Assembly: GCF_008905045.1 (NCBI RefSeq)
Contig: NZ_VWMY01000040.1
Span: 1-64,000, forward strand
Length of the DNA stretch: 64,000 bases
Direction of reading: 5' to 3'
DNA from: Streptomyces albicerus
Lineage (GTDB): Bacteria; Actinomycetota; Actinomycetes; Streptomycetales; Streptomycetaceae
Numbering within the stretch: position 1 is the stretch's first letter; each line of letters begins with the position of its first letter. The notes beneath the pieces were generated by a model that made no database searches, had not been told where the DNA came from, and saw only the letters and a list, made by a program, of their open reading frames with translations. Positions 1 to 8,541 of this stretch are shown here, in pieces. The position numbers were made by a program, and so were the translations under genes.

Positions 1-57
1 AGCGGGGGTTCGGGGGCTGGCCCCCGACGGGGTCTGGGGCGGAGCCCCAGGGGATGG
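1..57. repeat. GC-rich double hairpin element
   Basis: Two adjacent perfect hairpins are visible. The first (11-26) has a 7-bp stem CGGGGGC/GCCCCCG with a 2-nt loop. The second (34-50) has a 7-bp stem CTGGGGC/GCCCCAG with loop gga. The element lies upstream of the nitrate reductase promoter and may be the 3' terminator or dispersed repeat of the gene outside the window to the left. No coding potential was recognised here. Confidence 0.5.
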
Positions 58-132
58 GACGGGTAGGGGCGGCGGGGGCGAAAAACCCTCACGCCCGCCC
101 GGTCACCGCCGGGAGGCATCCGTGCCTGCCGC

Positions 133-182
133 GTAACGGGGAGCGTTCCGGCGCGTAACACGGCCGACGCACGCTGAGTGGT
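133..182 (+). promoter_or_regulatory. GlnR-like box and probable leaderless promoter of the nitrate reductase gene
   Basis: Half-sites GTAAC (133-137), CGTTC (144-148), GTAAC (155-159) and GACGC (166-170) are each separated by exactly 6 nt, the geometry of actinomycete GlnR boxes (alternating GTnAC and GAAAC half-sites). CACGCT (170-175) then lies 7 nt before the ATG at 183, and there is no Shine-Dalgarno sequence, so the mRNA is probably leaderless. The same arrangement, with the same GTAAC-to-ATG distance of 28 nt, precedes the oxidoreductase-nirBD operon at 18554-18603. GlnR control is an inference. Confidence 0.6.
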
Positions 183-2444
183 ATGCAGACCTCCGTGACG
201 CCCACCCACTGCCCGTACTGCGCGCTGCAGTGCGGCATGAACCTGACGCCCGCATCGGACGGCAGCGGCAGTGTCGTCGACGTGACGGAGCGCTCGGACT
301 TCCCGGTGAACCGGGGCGCGCTCTGCGGCAAGGGCCGCACCGCGCCGGCACTGCTCTCGTCCCAGGTACGGCTGACCTCCCCGCTCATCCGGTCGGACGG
401 CGTCCTGCGCCCGGCCACCTGGGACGAGGCGCTCGACCGGATCGCCGAGGAGCTGTCCCGCACGCGTACGGAGCATGGCCCGGACGCGTGCGGGGTGTTC
501 GGCGGAGGCGGGCTGACCAACGAGAAGGCGTACACGCTCGGGAAGTTCGCCCGGGTCGTGCTCGGCACCTCGCAGATCGATTACAACGGACGCTTCTGCA
601 TGTCGTCCGCGGCGGCCGGCGGAATCAAGGCCTTCGGCCTGGACCGGGGCCTGCCCTTCCCGCTGGAGGACATCCCGAAGACGGGCTGCGTGATCCTCGT
701 CGGCTCGAACCTCGCCGAGACCATGCCCCCCGCTCTCCGCTACTTCACCGAACTCAAGGAGAACGGCGGCAAGTTGGTCGTCATCGACCCGCGCCGCACC
801 CGCACCGCCGAACAGGCGGACCTGCACCTCGCACCCCGCCCCGGTACCGATCTCGCCCTGGCCCTCGGCCTGTTGCACCTGGTGGTGGCGGAGGGGCATA
901 CGGACGAGGCGTACATCCAGGAGCGTACGAGCGGCTGGGAGGAGGCGCGGGCCGCGGCGATGGCGCACTGGCCGGAGTACGTGGAGCGGATCACCGGTGT
1001 CTCCGTTCCTCAACTCCGCGAGACGGTACGGCTGTTCTGCGAGCCCGAGTCCGCGATGGTGCTCACCGCGCGCGGGCCCGAGCAGCACTCCAAGGGCACG
1101 GACACGGTCGGCGCGTGGATCAACCTCTGTCTGGCGACGGGGCGTCCGGGGCGGCCCTTCTCCGGGTACGGGTGTCTCACCGGGCAGGGCAACGGGCAGG
1201 GCGGACGTGAACACGGCCAGAAAGCCGACCAGTTGCCCGGTTACCGCAAGCTCGACGACCCGGCGGCCCGGCGTCACGTGGCCGAGGTCTGGGGCGTCGA
1301 CCCCGACTCGCTGCCGGGGCCCGGCCGCAGCGCGTACGAGCTGCTGGACGCCATGGGTACGGACATCCGCGCGCTGCTGCTGATGGCCTCGAACCCGGTG
1401 GTGTCCGCGCCCCGGGCCGCCCACATCGAGGAGCGTCTGAAGTCGCTGGACTTCCTCGCCGTCGCCGACGTGGTGCTGTCCGAGACCGCCGAGCTCGCGG
1501 ACGTCGTCCTCCCGGTCACCCAGTGGGCCGAGGAGAGCGGCACGACTACCAACCTCGAGGGCCGTGTGCTGCTGCGCAAGCAGGCGATCACTCCCCCGGA
1601 GGGCATCCGCAGCGACCTGCACGTCATGCATGAACTGGCCGCCCGCCTGGGCGTGGAGAAGGGCTTCCCCACGGACCCGGAGGAGGTCTTCGAGGAGCTG
1701 CGCCGGGCCAGCGCGGGCGGACCGGCCGACTACTCGGGCATCACGTACCGCCGCCTGGCGGAGGAGAACGGGGTGTTCTGGCCGTGCCCGGCGGACGACT
1801 CCGCGGACGGCTCCGCGGGCGGCTCCGCGGGCGGCTCCGCGGAGGACTGTGAGGACGCCACGTTCGACGGCCTCCCTGACGACCCGGCGGGCGACGCGGC
1901 AGACGACGTGGTCGCCGCGACGCCCGCCGGGCCCAGCCCCGCTCGTAACTCCGCTCCGGGTGGGGTTCAGGAGCCCGGAGCCCATCCCGGCACCCCGCGC
2001 CTCTTCCTCGACCGGTTCCACACTCCCGACGGCCGTGCCCGCTTCGTCGCCGTGAGCCATCGGCCGCTGGCGGAGGAGCCGGACGACGAGTATCCGGTGC
2101 TGCTGACCACCGGGCGGGTGGTCTCCCAGTACCAGTCCGGTGCGCAGACCCGTCGGGTGGACGAGTTGAACGCCGCCGCGCCCAGCTCCTTCGTGGAGCT
2201 GCACCCCCGGCTTGCCGAGCGGCTCGGGGCCGTCGAGGGGGAGCCCCTCGCCGTTGTGTCCCGGCGCGGGCGCGCGGTGGCGCCCGCGCGGATCACCACC
2301 TCCATTCGGCCCGACACCGTGTTCATGCCGTTCCACTGGCCGGGTGAGGGGCGGGCCAACACGTTGACCAATCCGGCCCTCGACCCGACCTCGCGGATGC
2401 CGGAGTTCAAGGCCTGTGCGGTTCGCTTGGAGCGGGTCGATTAG
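183..2444 (+). CDS. narB: Assimilatory nitrate reductase catalytic subunit (molybdopterin oxidoreductase)
   Basis: Cytoplasmic molybdoenzyme of the NarB/NasA/NasC type that reduces nitrate to nitrite; the nirBD products encoded at 19.9-22.8 kb would then make ammonium. An N-terminal [4Fe-4S] motif is visible as C10-x2-C13-x3-C17-x30-C48. The probable Mo-ligand cysteine is C139 in GRFCMSS. The molybdopterin oxidoreductase fold runs to about residue 530, and the dinucleotide-binding domain starts near 630. Between them, residues about 536-600 form an Asp/Ser/Gly/Ala-rich insertion, partly coded by four 12-bp tandem units (1797-1844); it looks like an expanded disordered linker. The 753-aa length is otherwise normal for the family. 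The ATG lacks a Shine-Dalgarno sequence and lies 7 nt after a putative -10, suggesting a leaderless transcript. No C-terminal [2Fe-2S] domain is visible, so electrons must come from a separate protein, perhaps the FAD oxidoreductase at 18604. Confidence 0.93.
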   Translation: MQTSVTPTHCPYCALQCGMNLTPASDGSGSVVDVTERSDFPVNRGALCGKGRTAPALLSSQVRLTSPLIRSDGVLRPATWDEALDRIAEELSRTRTEHGPDACGVFGGGGLTNEKAYTLGKFARVVLGTSQIDYNGRFCMSSAAAGGIKAFGLDRGLPFPLEDIPKTGCVILVGSNLAETMPPALRYFTELKENGGKLVVIDPRRTRTAEQADLHLAPRPGTDLALALGLLHLVVAEGHTDEAYIQERTSGWEEARAAAMAHWPEYVERITGVSVPQLRETVRLFCEPESAMVLTARGPEQHSKGTDTVGAWINLCLATGRPGRPFSGYGCLTGQGNGQGGREHGQKADQLPGYRKLDDPAARRHVAEVWGVDPDSLPGPGRSAYELLDAMGTDIRALLLMASNPVVSAPRAAHIEERLKSLDFLAVADVVLSETAELADVVLPVTQWAEESGTTTNLEGRVLLRKQAITPPEGIRSDLHVMHELAARLGVEKGFPTDPEEVFEELRRASAGGPADYSGITYRRLAEENGVFWPCPADDSADGSAGGSAGGSAEDCEDATFDGLPDDPAGDAADDVVAATPAGPSPARNSAPGGVQEPGAHPGTPRLFLDRFHTPDGRARFVAVSHRPLAEEPDDEYPVLLTTGRVVSQYQSGAQTRRVDELNAAAPSSFVELHPRLAERLGAVEGEPLAVVSRRGRAVAPARITTSIRPDTVFMPFHWPGEGRANTLTNPALDPTSRMPEFKACAVRLERVD
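1797..1844 (+). repeat. 12-bp tandem repeat inside the nitrate reductase gene
   Basis: Four consecutive 12-bp units (1797-1808, 1809-1820, 1821-1832, 1833-1844) of the form GGCTCCGCGGGC encode Gly-Ser-Ala-Gly-like repeats. They lie in the low-complexity linker before the C-terminal molybdopterin-dinucleotide domain. The frame is preserved because the unit is a multiple of three. Confidence 0.8.
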
Positions 2445-2458
2445 GTCGTGTTGAGGCC

Positions 2459-2524
2459 GCGGGCCGGTGGGGGCTGGTCGCGCCCACGCGGCGGAGCCGC
2501 AAATCGACACAGCCCCGCGCCCCT
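2459..2524 (+). repeat. Type B dispersed palindromic repeat, copy 1
   Basis: This 66-bp element lies between two convergent genes. It contains nested inverted repeats: GGGGCTG (2470-2476) with CAGCCCC (2510-2516), and GCGGC-gga-GCCGC (2488-2500). It is followed by GCGCCCCT-ag-AGGGGCGC (2517-2534). A reverse-oriented copy at 45789-45854 matches at 63 of 66 positions by eye, and a third copy lies at 58002-58065. Its position between converging genes suggests it also serves as a bidirectional terminator. Confidence 0.85.
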
Positions 2525-2536
2525 AGAGGGGCGCCC

Positions 2537-5089
2537 TCAGCCCTGCACCTTGGCCAGTTCGACCTTGTCTATGTTCGGCGCCCAGGCCGACGCATTGGCG
2601 AAGGTGATCGTGTTGGAGCCCCTTGCCAGCTCCACCGGCACTCCCAGCGTCCAGTAGTCGTCCCAGCTCCACGTGTTCTTGAAGGTCACCGTCTGGGACT
2701 CGGAGCCCACTGTGACCGTCGCCGTGCGGGACACGATGTCCGTGTTGTAGGCGTGGCCGTTGTCGCGGCGGTCGTTGTTGGCGTACGAGACGACGAGGAC
2801 GTAACGGCCCGCCTTGGGGGCGTCGACCTTGAACTGGGCCGTGCTGGACGCCGAGTTGCCCAGCCATCCGATGTACGAGCCCGCCGACGCGTAGGGCGAG
2901 TCGACGAGTCGTGCTCCCCCGGCCAGTGTCGCCGCCGCGCCCTCGTACGGGAGCGTGCCGCGTGTCGAGCCGGAGCCGGTCACGTCGAGCGAGCGGAGTG
3001 AGACGCCCGCCGGGCCGCCCGAACCGGTTGCCGTCACACGGTTGTTGCCCGCCACGAGGTACAGCCGCAGTGGCTTGCCGGGGTGTGCGGTCACCGTCTC
3101 GCCGTGCAGCGACAGCCGGACGGGGGCCGACGCGCGCGGGGTCACCGTGAAGTACCCGTCGCGGGGCGCGTACACGTCGAAGACCGCCTTGTCGCCGGAG
3201 CCGAGCCGCAGCGCGCCCGTACCGGTGCCGGACGCGTCGCGGTAGTCGTACGCCGGGCTGCCGGAGATGTCCGCGAGCGTCGCCTCGTAGGAGGCCGACG
3301 GGGTGGTGTGCGCGGTCAGGTCGATGCGGTCGAGTGTCGCCTCGCCCGTGTCTCCCTTGGCGAGGGTCAGGGTGTGGCTGCCCGCCGTGAGGGAGACGGG
3401 GACCGTCTTACGCCCGCGGTAGGTCCAGTTCTCCGTCGAGGGGTACGCCACCGGCGTGGCCGCCGCGCCGTCCACGGACAGCAGTTGGGTGGACGGGGTA
3501 CCGCTCTGGTTGCCGTACAGGATCGACAGATCGTACGTGCCCGTGCGCGGCACCGAGACGGCGAACTCCACCTTGCTGGTGGGCGAGTTGAGCGAGCCGA
3601 CGTCCTTCGTGCCGGACGTGGCGTAGCCGTTGGCGTTCGAGACCGTGCCCTGGGTGTAGACGCGGCCGTCGGTGATCGTGGCGCTCTCGGCCTCGTACGA
3701 CGCCGACCAGGGGACGTGGGCGGCCGCGGGGGTGCCGGAGCCGGCCGGGGTGAGGGCGACTCGGTAGGCCGACATCTGCCGCAGGCCGGTCAGCGGCACG
3801 GTCACGGTGCCGTCCGCCGCCACTCGCAGCTTCACGCGCTTCAGCACCTGCGGAGCAGCGTGCGCGCCCTCGTACCCGGACCAGGCCGCCTCCGCCACGG
3901 TCGCGGTGACCGAGCGGCCGAAGACCTTCCGGTCGACGTGCTGGACCACCACGTCCGTGTCGCCCGCGGCGCCGCCGAGCAGTACCTGTGCCTGCCTGCG
4001 CGACGTGTCGTAGGAGGCGAGGCCCTGGAGTGTGTCGACGGTGTTCGGCGACGGCGGGGTCACCTTCACCGTGTCGCCGGTCAGTCCCGCGTACCAACGG
4101 AAGAACCACCAGCCGCCGTTGGGGATGTTGGTGCGGACGACGTTGCCGGAGAGGTTGCCCGCGGCGTCCCAGTAGGCCTGGTTCGCGTAGACCTTGTTGC
4201 GTTCGAACATCGAGACCCACTGGGCGAGTTGGCCGGGTACGGAGAGGTCGCGGCGGTTGGCGTACTCGTCGATGTTGACCGGGAGCGGCTCGATGCCGAG
4301 GGACTTCTCGATCGAGCGGTAGTCGTCGTAGTGACCCTGGAAGTCGCGCAGGGAGTTCGGGCCGAGTTCGTGCCAGGTGGTGATCTGCGGCAGGACGTTC
4401 TCGCGCTTCGCGAAGGTGAGGAAGTCCGTCAACAGCCGTGTGTGGTAGCCCGATTCGTTCGGGCCGGCGATCCTGGCGTCCGGGTCGATCGCGCGGATGC
4501 GCTCGTAGACGGTCTTCCAGTCCTTGAGGAAGCGGTCGCGGTTCTTCTCGTACGTGGCCTGGTCGGAGACGCCGAGGTTGTACCAGATCTGGTCGGGTTC
4601 GTTGAACGGCACGTAGACGAAGCGCTCGCTGTGCGGGGCCCCGGCCAGATTCTTGGCGATCGCGTCGACCTTGGTGAGGTAGTCCTCGATACCGAGATCC
4701 TCGTACGGCCACTTCTGGTACATGTCCTGCATGAGCACGAGCACGTCGCCGCCGCCGTTGCGGAGGAACGACTTGGACACGGTGACGGCGTCGCCGTTCG
4801 GGTGCTGGAGGCCGCCCTCCGGCTTCTGGGAGACGCTCGTCACTTTGAGGGGGGCGAGGGCGGCGTCACTGGGGACTCCGTCGTCGCTCAGGCCGTACAG
4901 CGCGCCGTTCGCGCCCCGCATGACGGGGCCCTCCGACGCGGCGAGGTCGACGGTCAGGCGGGCGGCGGCGGCCGCCCGGTCCGTCCGCGCCTCGGCGGTC
5001 ACGGACATCACTCCTCCCGAGAGCGCGAGGGTGAGCAGTGCTGCGGTCCATCGGGTGGTCCATCGTCTGGTGCGCGTTCGTCGAGTCAT
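2537..5089 (-). CDS. Secreted clan GH-A glycoside hydrolase (GH39-like) with two carbohydrate-binding domains
   Basis: Predicted secreted glycosidase of 850 residues. An Arg-rich N-terminus and hydrophobic stretch (about 16-35) form a signal peptide, perhaps Sec-type. The catalytic (beta/alpha)8 region covers about 45-400. Motif VPFNEPDQ gives the likely acid/base E164, and VNIDEYANRR gives the likely nucleophile E275, the clan GH-A pattern. The C-terminal half is beta-rich: a CBM6/CBM35-like domain at about 460-595 (ASYEAESATI start) and a second one at about 715-848. A GGAG sequence 8 nt upstream supports the ATG at 5089. The gene diverges from a LacI repressor with an inverted-repeat operator in the shared region, so induction by a sugar is likely. 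The substrate is uncertain; the GH36 neighbour hints at a galactose-containing polysaccharide. Family assignment beyond clan GH-A is tentative. Confidence 0.75.
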   Translation of the reverse strand: MTRRTRTRRWTTRWTAALLTLALSGGVMSVTAEARTDRAAAAARLTVDLAASEGPVMRGANGALYGLSDDGVPSDAALAPLKVTSVSQKPEGGLQHPNGDAVTVSKSFLRNGGGDVLVLMQDMYQKWPYEDLGIEDYLTKVDAIAKNLAGAPHSERFVYVPFNEPDQIWYNLGVSDQATYEKNRDRFLKDWKTVYERIRAIDPDARIAGPNESGYHTRLLTDFLTFAKRENVLPQITTWHELGPNSLRDFQGHYDDYRSIEKSLGIEPLPVNIDEYANRRDLSVPGQLAQWVSMFERNKVYANQAYWDAAGNLSGNVVRTNIPNGGWWFFRWYAGLTGDTVKVTPPSPNTVDTLQGLASYDTSRRQAQVLLGGAAGDTDVVVQHVDRKVFGRSVTATVAEAAWSGYEGAHAAPQVLKRVKLRVAADGTVTVPLTGLRQMSAYRVALTPAGSGTPAAAHVPWSASYEAESATITDGRVYTQGTVSNANGYATSGTKDVGSLNSPTSKVEFAVSVPRTGTYDLSILYGNQSGTPSTQLLSVDGAAATPVAYPSTENWTYRGRKTVPVSLTAGSHTLTLAKGDTGEATLDRIDLTAHTTPSASYEATLADISGSPAYDYRDASGTGTGALRLGSGDKAVFDVYAPRDGYFTVTPRASAPVRLSLHGETVTAHPGKPLRLYLVAGNNRVTATGSGGPAGVSLRSLDVTGSGSTRGTLPYEGAAATLAGGARLVDSPYASAGSYIGWLGNSASSTAQFKVDAPKAGRYVLVVSYANNDRRDNGHAYNTDIVSRTATVTVGSESQTVTFKNTWSWDDYWTLGVPVELARGSNTITFANASAWAPNIDKVELAKVQG

Positions 5090-5125
5090 GTCGCGGCTCC
5101 TGGACTCCTGGGTGAACGACTCTTG

Positions 5126-5139
5126 TGTGAACGGTCACA
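5126..5139. promoter_or_regulatory. Candidate LacI-family operator O1
   Basis: TGTGAACGGTCACA is an inverted repeat (TGTGA/TCACA arms, CG centre) in the 150-bp divergent region between the secreted glycosidase and the LacI gene, a few tens of bases upstream of the glycosidase start. The 13-bp core recurs with one change at 5240-5252. Confidence 0.6.
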
Positions 5140-5239
5140 TTCAGCGCATGATTCTCCCGCCGACACCAGCCATGTCAACACCTGTCACACCCTCAACTCA
5201 GGCATATCCTCGGCTGCTCGGGGTACCAGGGAGGTTTGC

Positions 5240-5252
5240 GTGAGCGGTCACA
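5240..5252. promoter_or_regulatory. Candidate LacI-family operator O2 overlapping the repressor start codon
   Basis: GTGAGCGGTCACA matches O1 (GTGAACGGTCACA) at 12 of 13 positions, and the spacing between the two is 113 bp. It begins at the GTG start codon itself. A repressor bound here would block its own transcript, and the pair could support DNA looping. Confidence 0.5.
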
Positions 5253-6274
5253 CAATTCGGGACGTCGCTCGCGCGGCCGGTGTCTCCTACCAGACCGTCT
5301 CGCGCGTCATCAACGGCAACGAACGCGTCGCCGACGCCACGCGTGAGCGGGTGATGACGGCGATCGGCGAGCTCGGCTACCGGCCCAACCAGGCCGCGCG
5401 CGAACTCGCGGGCAAGGCCGTGCGCTCGCTCACCGTGCTCACCTCCGACACCTCCCTGTACGGCAACGCGTCGGCGCTGCGCGGTATCGAGGAGGCGGCG
5501 CGCACGGCCGGGTTCGCGGTCTCGATCAGCGTGCTCGCACGGAACGCGGCACCGGACGCCGACGAGCTGCGGGCGCGGCTCGTACGGCCGGGCGAGCCGG
5601 TGATCGTGATCGCCTTCGACGCGGCGGGCGTACGGGCGCTGGAGCTGCTGCCTCCCGAGGTGCCGGTGGCGGCGGTGGTCGAGCGGCCGCCTGGCGTGGA
5701 CCCCGGGCCCCGGCATGTGTGGCTCGACGACCGGCTCGCGGCCGCCCGCGCCACCCGCCATCTGCTGGGCCTCGGCCATCGGACCGTCCACCACCTCGCC
5801 CTCCCCTCGTCGACCGCGCGGACCGCGCAGCGCACCGAGGGCTGGCGGGACGCCCTGCGGGAGGCCGGTGTCGCGGAGCCGGAGCCGGTGGAGGGCGGGT
5901 GGACGCCCCGCTCGGGCCATCTGGCGGCGCGCTCGCTGCTGGAGCGCGCGGACGTCACCGCCGTGCTGTGCGGGAACGACGATGTGGCGCTCGGCGTGCT
6001 GCGCGCGGCACGGGAGACGGGGCGGGCCGTGCCCCGGGATCTGAGCGTCGTGGGCTTCGACGACATGCCGGCGTCGGCGTATCTGGCTCCGGCGCTGACG
6101 ACCGTGCGGCTGGACTTCGAGGGACTCGGGCGTACGGCGTTCGGGCTGCTGCGGCGGCTGCTTGATCCGTCGGCCCCGGCACAGGAGCCTTGTGCGGAAC
6201 CGGAGTTGATCGTACGAGAGAGCTCGGGACCGTGGCCTGGATCGGGCCCCGGACCGGCTGGGGGGACTTCATGA
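5240..6274 (+). CDS. LacI-family transcriptional repressor
   Basis: DNA-binding sugar-responsive repressor of 344 aa. Residues about 4-50 form the LacI helix-turn-helix (IRDVARAAGVSYQTVSRVIN) followed by the hinge region (YRPNQAARELAGKA). The rest is a periplasmic-binding-protein-like effector domain ending with VVGFDDMPASAYLAPALTTV, a typical LacI/GalR C-terminal signature. The GTG start at 5240 is chosen because the homology begins there and GGGAGG lies just upstream; the open frame extends about 2 kb further upstream without meaning, as an antisense artefact. The stop overlaps the alpha-galactosidase ATG (ATGA), so the two are translationally coupled. It probably represses this operon and the divergent glycosidase. 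An operator-like repeat overlaps its own start codon, which suggests autoregulation. Confidence 0.9.
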   Translation: MSGHTIRDVARAAGVSYQTVSRVINGNERVADATRERVMTAIGELGYRPNQAARELAGKAVRSLTVLTSDTSLYGNASALRGIEEAARTAGFAVSISVLARNAAPDADELRARLVRPGEPVIVIAFDAAGVRALELLPPEVPVAAVVERPPGVDPGPRHVWLDDRLAAARATRHLLGLGHRTVHHLALPSSTARTAQRTEGWRDALREAGVAEPEPVEGGWTPRSGHLAARSLLERADVTAVLCGNDDVALGVLRAARETGRAVPRDLSVVGFDDMPASAYLAPALTTVRLDFEGLGRTAFGLLRRLLDPSAPAQEPCAEPELIVRESSGPWPGSGPGPAGGTS

Positions 6275-8388
6275 CACGGGACCTGACGCGGCACTCGGCG
6301 CGGGACTATGGCTACCGCTGGGGCCATTCCGGGCTCACCGTCGACTTCGACTTCGGTTTCGACGGGGACACGCCCCGGCTGGTGCGCGTGACGAGGCCCG
6401 GCGACCCCGAGGCGGAGCGGGCCGCGGACGCCGCGCTGCCACTCGTCGAACTGACCCTGTTCGGCGAAGGCAGCGGCTGGTCGGGGCCGCGCTTCACGGG
6501 CACGGCGCTCGGTCAGCGCCTGAGGTACCGCGCGCATCACGCGACGTACGGCGAAGGGTGGCACCACCTGGTGGTCGAACTCCTGGACCCGGCACGCGGG
6601 TTGACCGTCTGCGCCGAGTACGCCTCCCCGGACGGCGTGCCCGTGCTGCGCTCCCGGGTCCGGCTGCGCAACGACGGCGGCGCACCGGTCACCGTGCGCT
6701 CGGTCGGCAGTCTGCTGCTCGGCGGGCTGCCCTCGCCCGACGAACTGCGCGTGTTCCGGGCGCGCAACGACTGGCTCGCCGAATGCCGCTGGTACGACGA
6801 GCCGTTGCGCGCCGCCGTCCCCGACATCGGCCGGGAGCTGCACGAGCACGACAGCGGGGCCGTGGTGCGGCTCGCCGGGCGCGGCAGCTGGCCCACCGAC
6901 GGGCATCTGGCGATGGGCGCGTTCACGCACCGGACGGACGGACGCGGCTGGCTGTGGCAGATCGAGTCGGCGGCGAGCTGGCAGTGGCGGGCGGGCGAGG
7001 CGGGCCGGCACACGTACCTCGCGCTGAGCGGACCGGACGCCGACGAGCATCAGTGGCGCCAAGTGCTCGGTCCCGGTGAGGAGTTCACCGGCGAGTGGGC
7101 GGCGCTGGCGCTGGGCGCGGGCTTCGACGGGGCGCTGGCCGCGCTGACGTCGTACCGCCGGCTCGTCCGCCGCCCGCACCCGGACCACGAGCGGTTGCCC
7201 GTCGTCTTCAACGACTACATGAACACGCTGATGGGCGACCCGACCGCCGAGAAGCTGCTGCCGCTGATCGACGCGGCGGCGGAGGCGGGCGCGGAGTACT
7301 TCTGCGTCGACGCCGGCTGGTACGACGACGAGGCCGGCGACGAGGCCGGCGGCTGGTGGGACAGTGTCGGCGCGTGGCAGCCGTCCGAGCGGCGCTTCCC
7401 CGACGGCGGCCTCCGCGCGGTGCTCGACCACGTTCGCTCGCGCGGGATGGTGCCGGGGCTGTGGCTGGAGCCGGAGGTCGTCGGCGTCCGCAGTCCCGTG
7501 GCGCACGAGCTGCCCGACGAGGCGTTCCTGCGCCACGAGGGCGGTATCCGGGTCACCGAACAGGGCCGCCACCAGCTGGACCTGACCCATCCGGCGGCCC
7601 GCGCCCACCTCGACAAGACGGTCGACCGGCTGATCGGCGAGTTGGGCGTGGGGTATCTCAAGCTCGACTACAACATCACCACGTCCGCGCCGGGGCTGCT
7701 GGAGCACTCCCGGGCGTGGCTGGCCTGGCTGGCGTCCGTCCTGGACCGTCATCCCACGCTCGTGATCGAGAACTGCGCGTCCGGCGGCATGCGCATGGAC
7801 GGAGCCTCCCTGGCCCTCGCCCAGCTGCAGTCCACCTCCGACCAGCAGGACCCACTGCGCTACCCGCCCATCGCGGCCGCCGCACCGACCGCCGTACCGC
7901 CGGAGCAGGGCGCCGTCTGGGCGTACCCTCAACCGGCCTTCTCCGACGCCGAGATCAACTTCACGCTCGGCTCGGCGCTGCTCGGGCGAGTCCATCTCTC
8001 CGGCCATCTCGACAAGATGACGGAGAGTCAGCTGGGGTTGGTGCGGGACGCGTTGACGACGTACAAGGCCATCCGCGGCGACCTGCGGACCGCGGTGCCG
8101 TTCTGGCCGCTCGGGCTGCCGGGGTGGTCGGACGAGTGGGTCGCGCTGGGGTTGCGGGCGCCGGTCGCGGGGCCCACGTATCTCTCGGTCTGGCGGCGAG
8201 GGGGCGACTCCGAACGGGTGCTGCCCGTACCGCACTTGGCCGGGCAGGGGGACGTACGGGTGGAGATCCTGCATCCGGCGCCGTCGCCGTCGCCGGCGGG
8301 GTTGGTGGAGTGGGACGGGGCGGGGTTGCGGGTGGAGCCGGCGGAGGCTCCTGGGGTGCTGTTGGTGCGGCTGACCTGCGAGGAGTGA
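6271..8388 (+). CDS. Alpha-galactosidase, GH36 family
   Basis: Probably cytoplasmic (no signal peptide), 705 aa, hydrolysing alpha-galactosides. An N-terminal beta-sandwich (about 1-290) precedes the (beta/alpha)8 barrel. Visible GH36 motifs are YFCVDAGWYDDE, WLEPE, the nucleophile region LKLDYN (D466), CASGGMRMD, and the acid/base region TSDQQDP (about D524). The start at 6271 is chosen because it overlaps the LacI stop as ATGA and has GGGGGGA just upstream; an upstream in-frame start at 6190 would lie inside the lacI gene. Length is close to bacterial GH36 enzymes of about 700 aa. It would process imported oligosaccharides released by the divergent secreted glycosidase, although no transporter is encoded in the locus. 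Confidence 0.9.
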   Translation: MTRDLTRHSARDYGYRWGHSGLTVDFDFGFDGDTPRLVRVTRPGDPEAERAADAALPLVELTLFGEGSGWSGPRFTGTALGQRLRYRAHHATYGEGWHHLVVELLDPARGLTVCAEYASPDGVPVLRSRVRLRNDGGAPVTVRSVGSLLLGGLPSPDELRVFRARNDWLAECRWYDEPLRAAVPDIGRELHEHDSGAVVRLAGRGSWPTDGHLAMGAFTHRTDGRGWLWQIESAASWQWRAGEAGRHTYLALSGPDADEHQWRQVLGPGEEFTGEWAALALGAGFDGALAALTSYRRLVRRPHPDHERLPVVFNDYMNTLMGDPTAEKLLPLIDAAAEAGAEYFCVDAGWYDDEAGDEAGGWWDSVGAWQPSERRFPDGGLRAVLDHVRSRGMVPGLWLEPEVVGVRSPVAHELPDEAFLRHEGGIRVTEQGRHQLDLTHPAARAHLDKTVDRLIGELGVGYLKLDYNITTSAPGLLEHSRAWLAWLASVLDRHPTLVIENCASGGMRMDGASLALAQLQSTSDQQDPLRYPPIAAAAPTAVPPEQGAVWAYPQPAFSDAEINFTLGSALLGRVHLSGHLDKMTESQLGLVRDALTTYKAIRGDLRTAVPFWPLGLPGWSDEWVALGLRAPVAGPTYLSVWRRGGDSERVLPVPHLAGQGDVRVEILHPAPSPSPAGLVEWDGAGLRVEPAEAPGVLLVRLTCEE

Positions 8389-8541
8389 ATCGCGGGCTCG
8401 GCCCAGCCGATCGCACCGGTAGCGCTGGGGGCTCCTGCGGCAGGTGGGGGCCGTCCGGTGGCGAAGGAGCCGGGCCGCCCGGCGGCGAAGGGGCCCGGGC
8501 CGGACCCGCCGCGGGCCTCGGCCGCCGCCCCGCGCGCTCTC

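Noticed and set aside
3083..5239. Long open frame upstream of and in phase with the LacI gene
   Set aside because: It is the antisense shadow of the secreted glycosidase. It gives Arg/Gly/Val-rich nonsense sequence, and the LacI homology and ribosome binding site start only at 5240.
5377..8274. 965-codon open frame opposite lacI and the alpha-galactosidase
   Set aside because: Low-complexity Arg/Pro/Gln sequence spanning two clear genes on the other strand.
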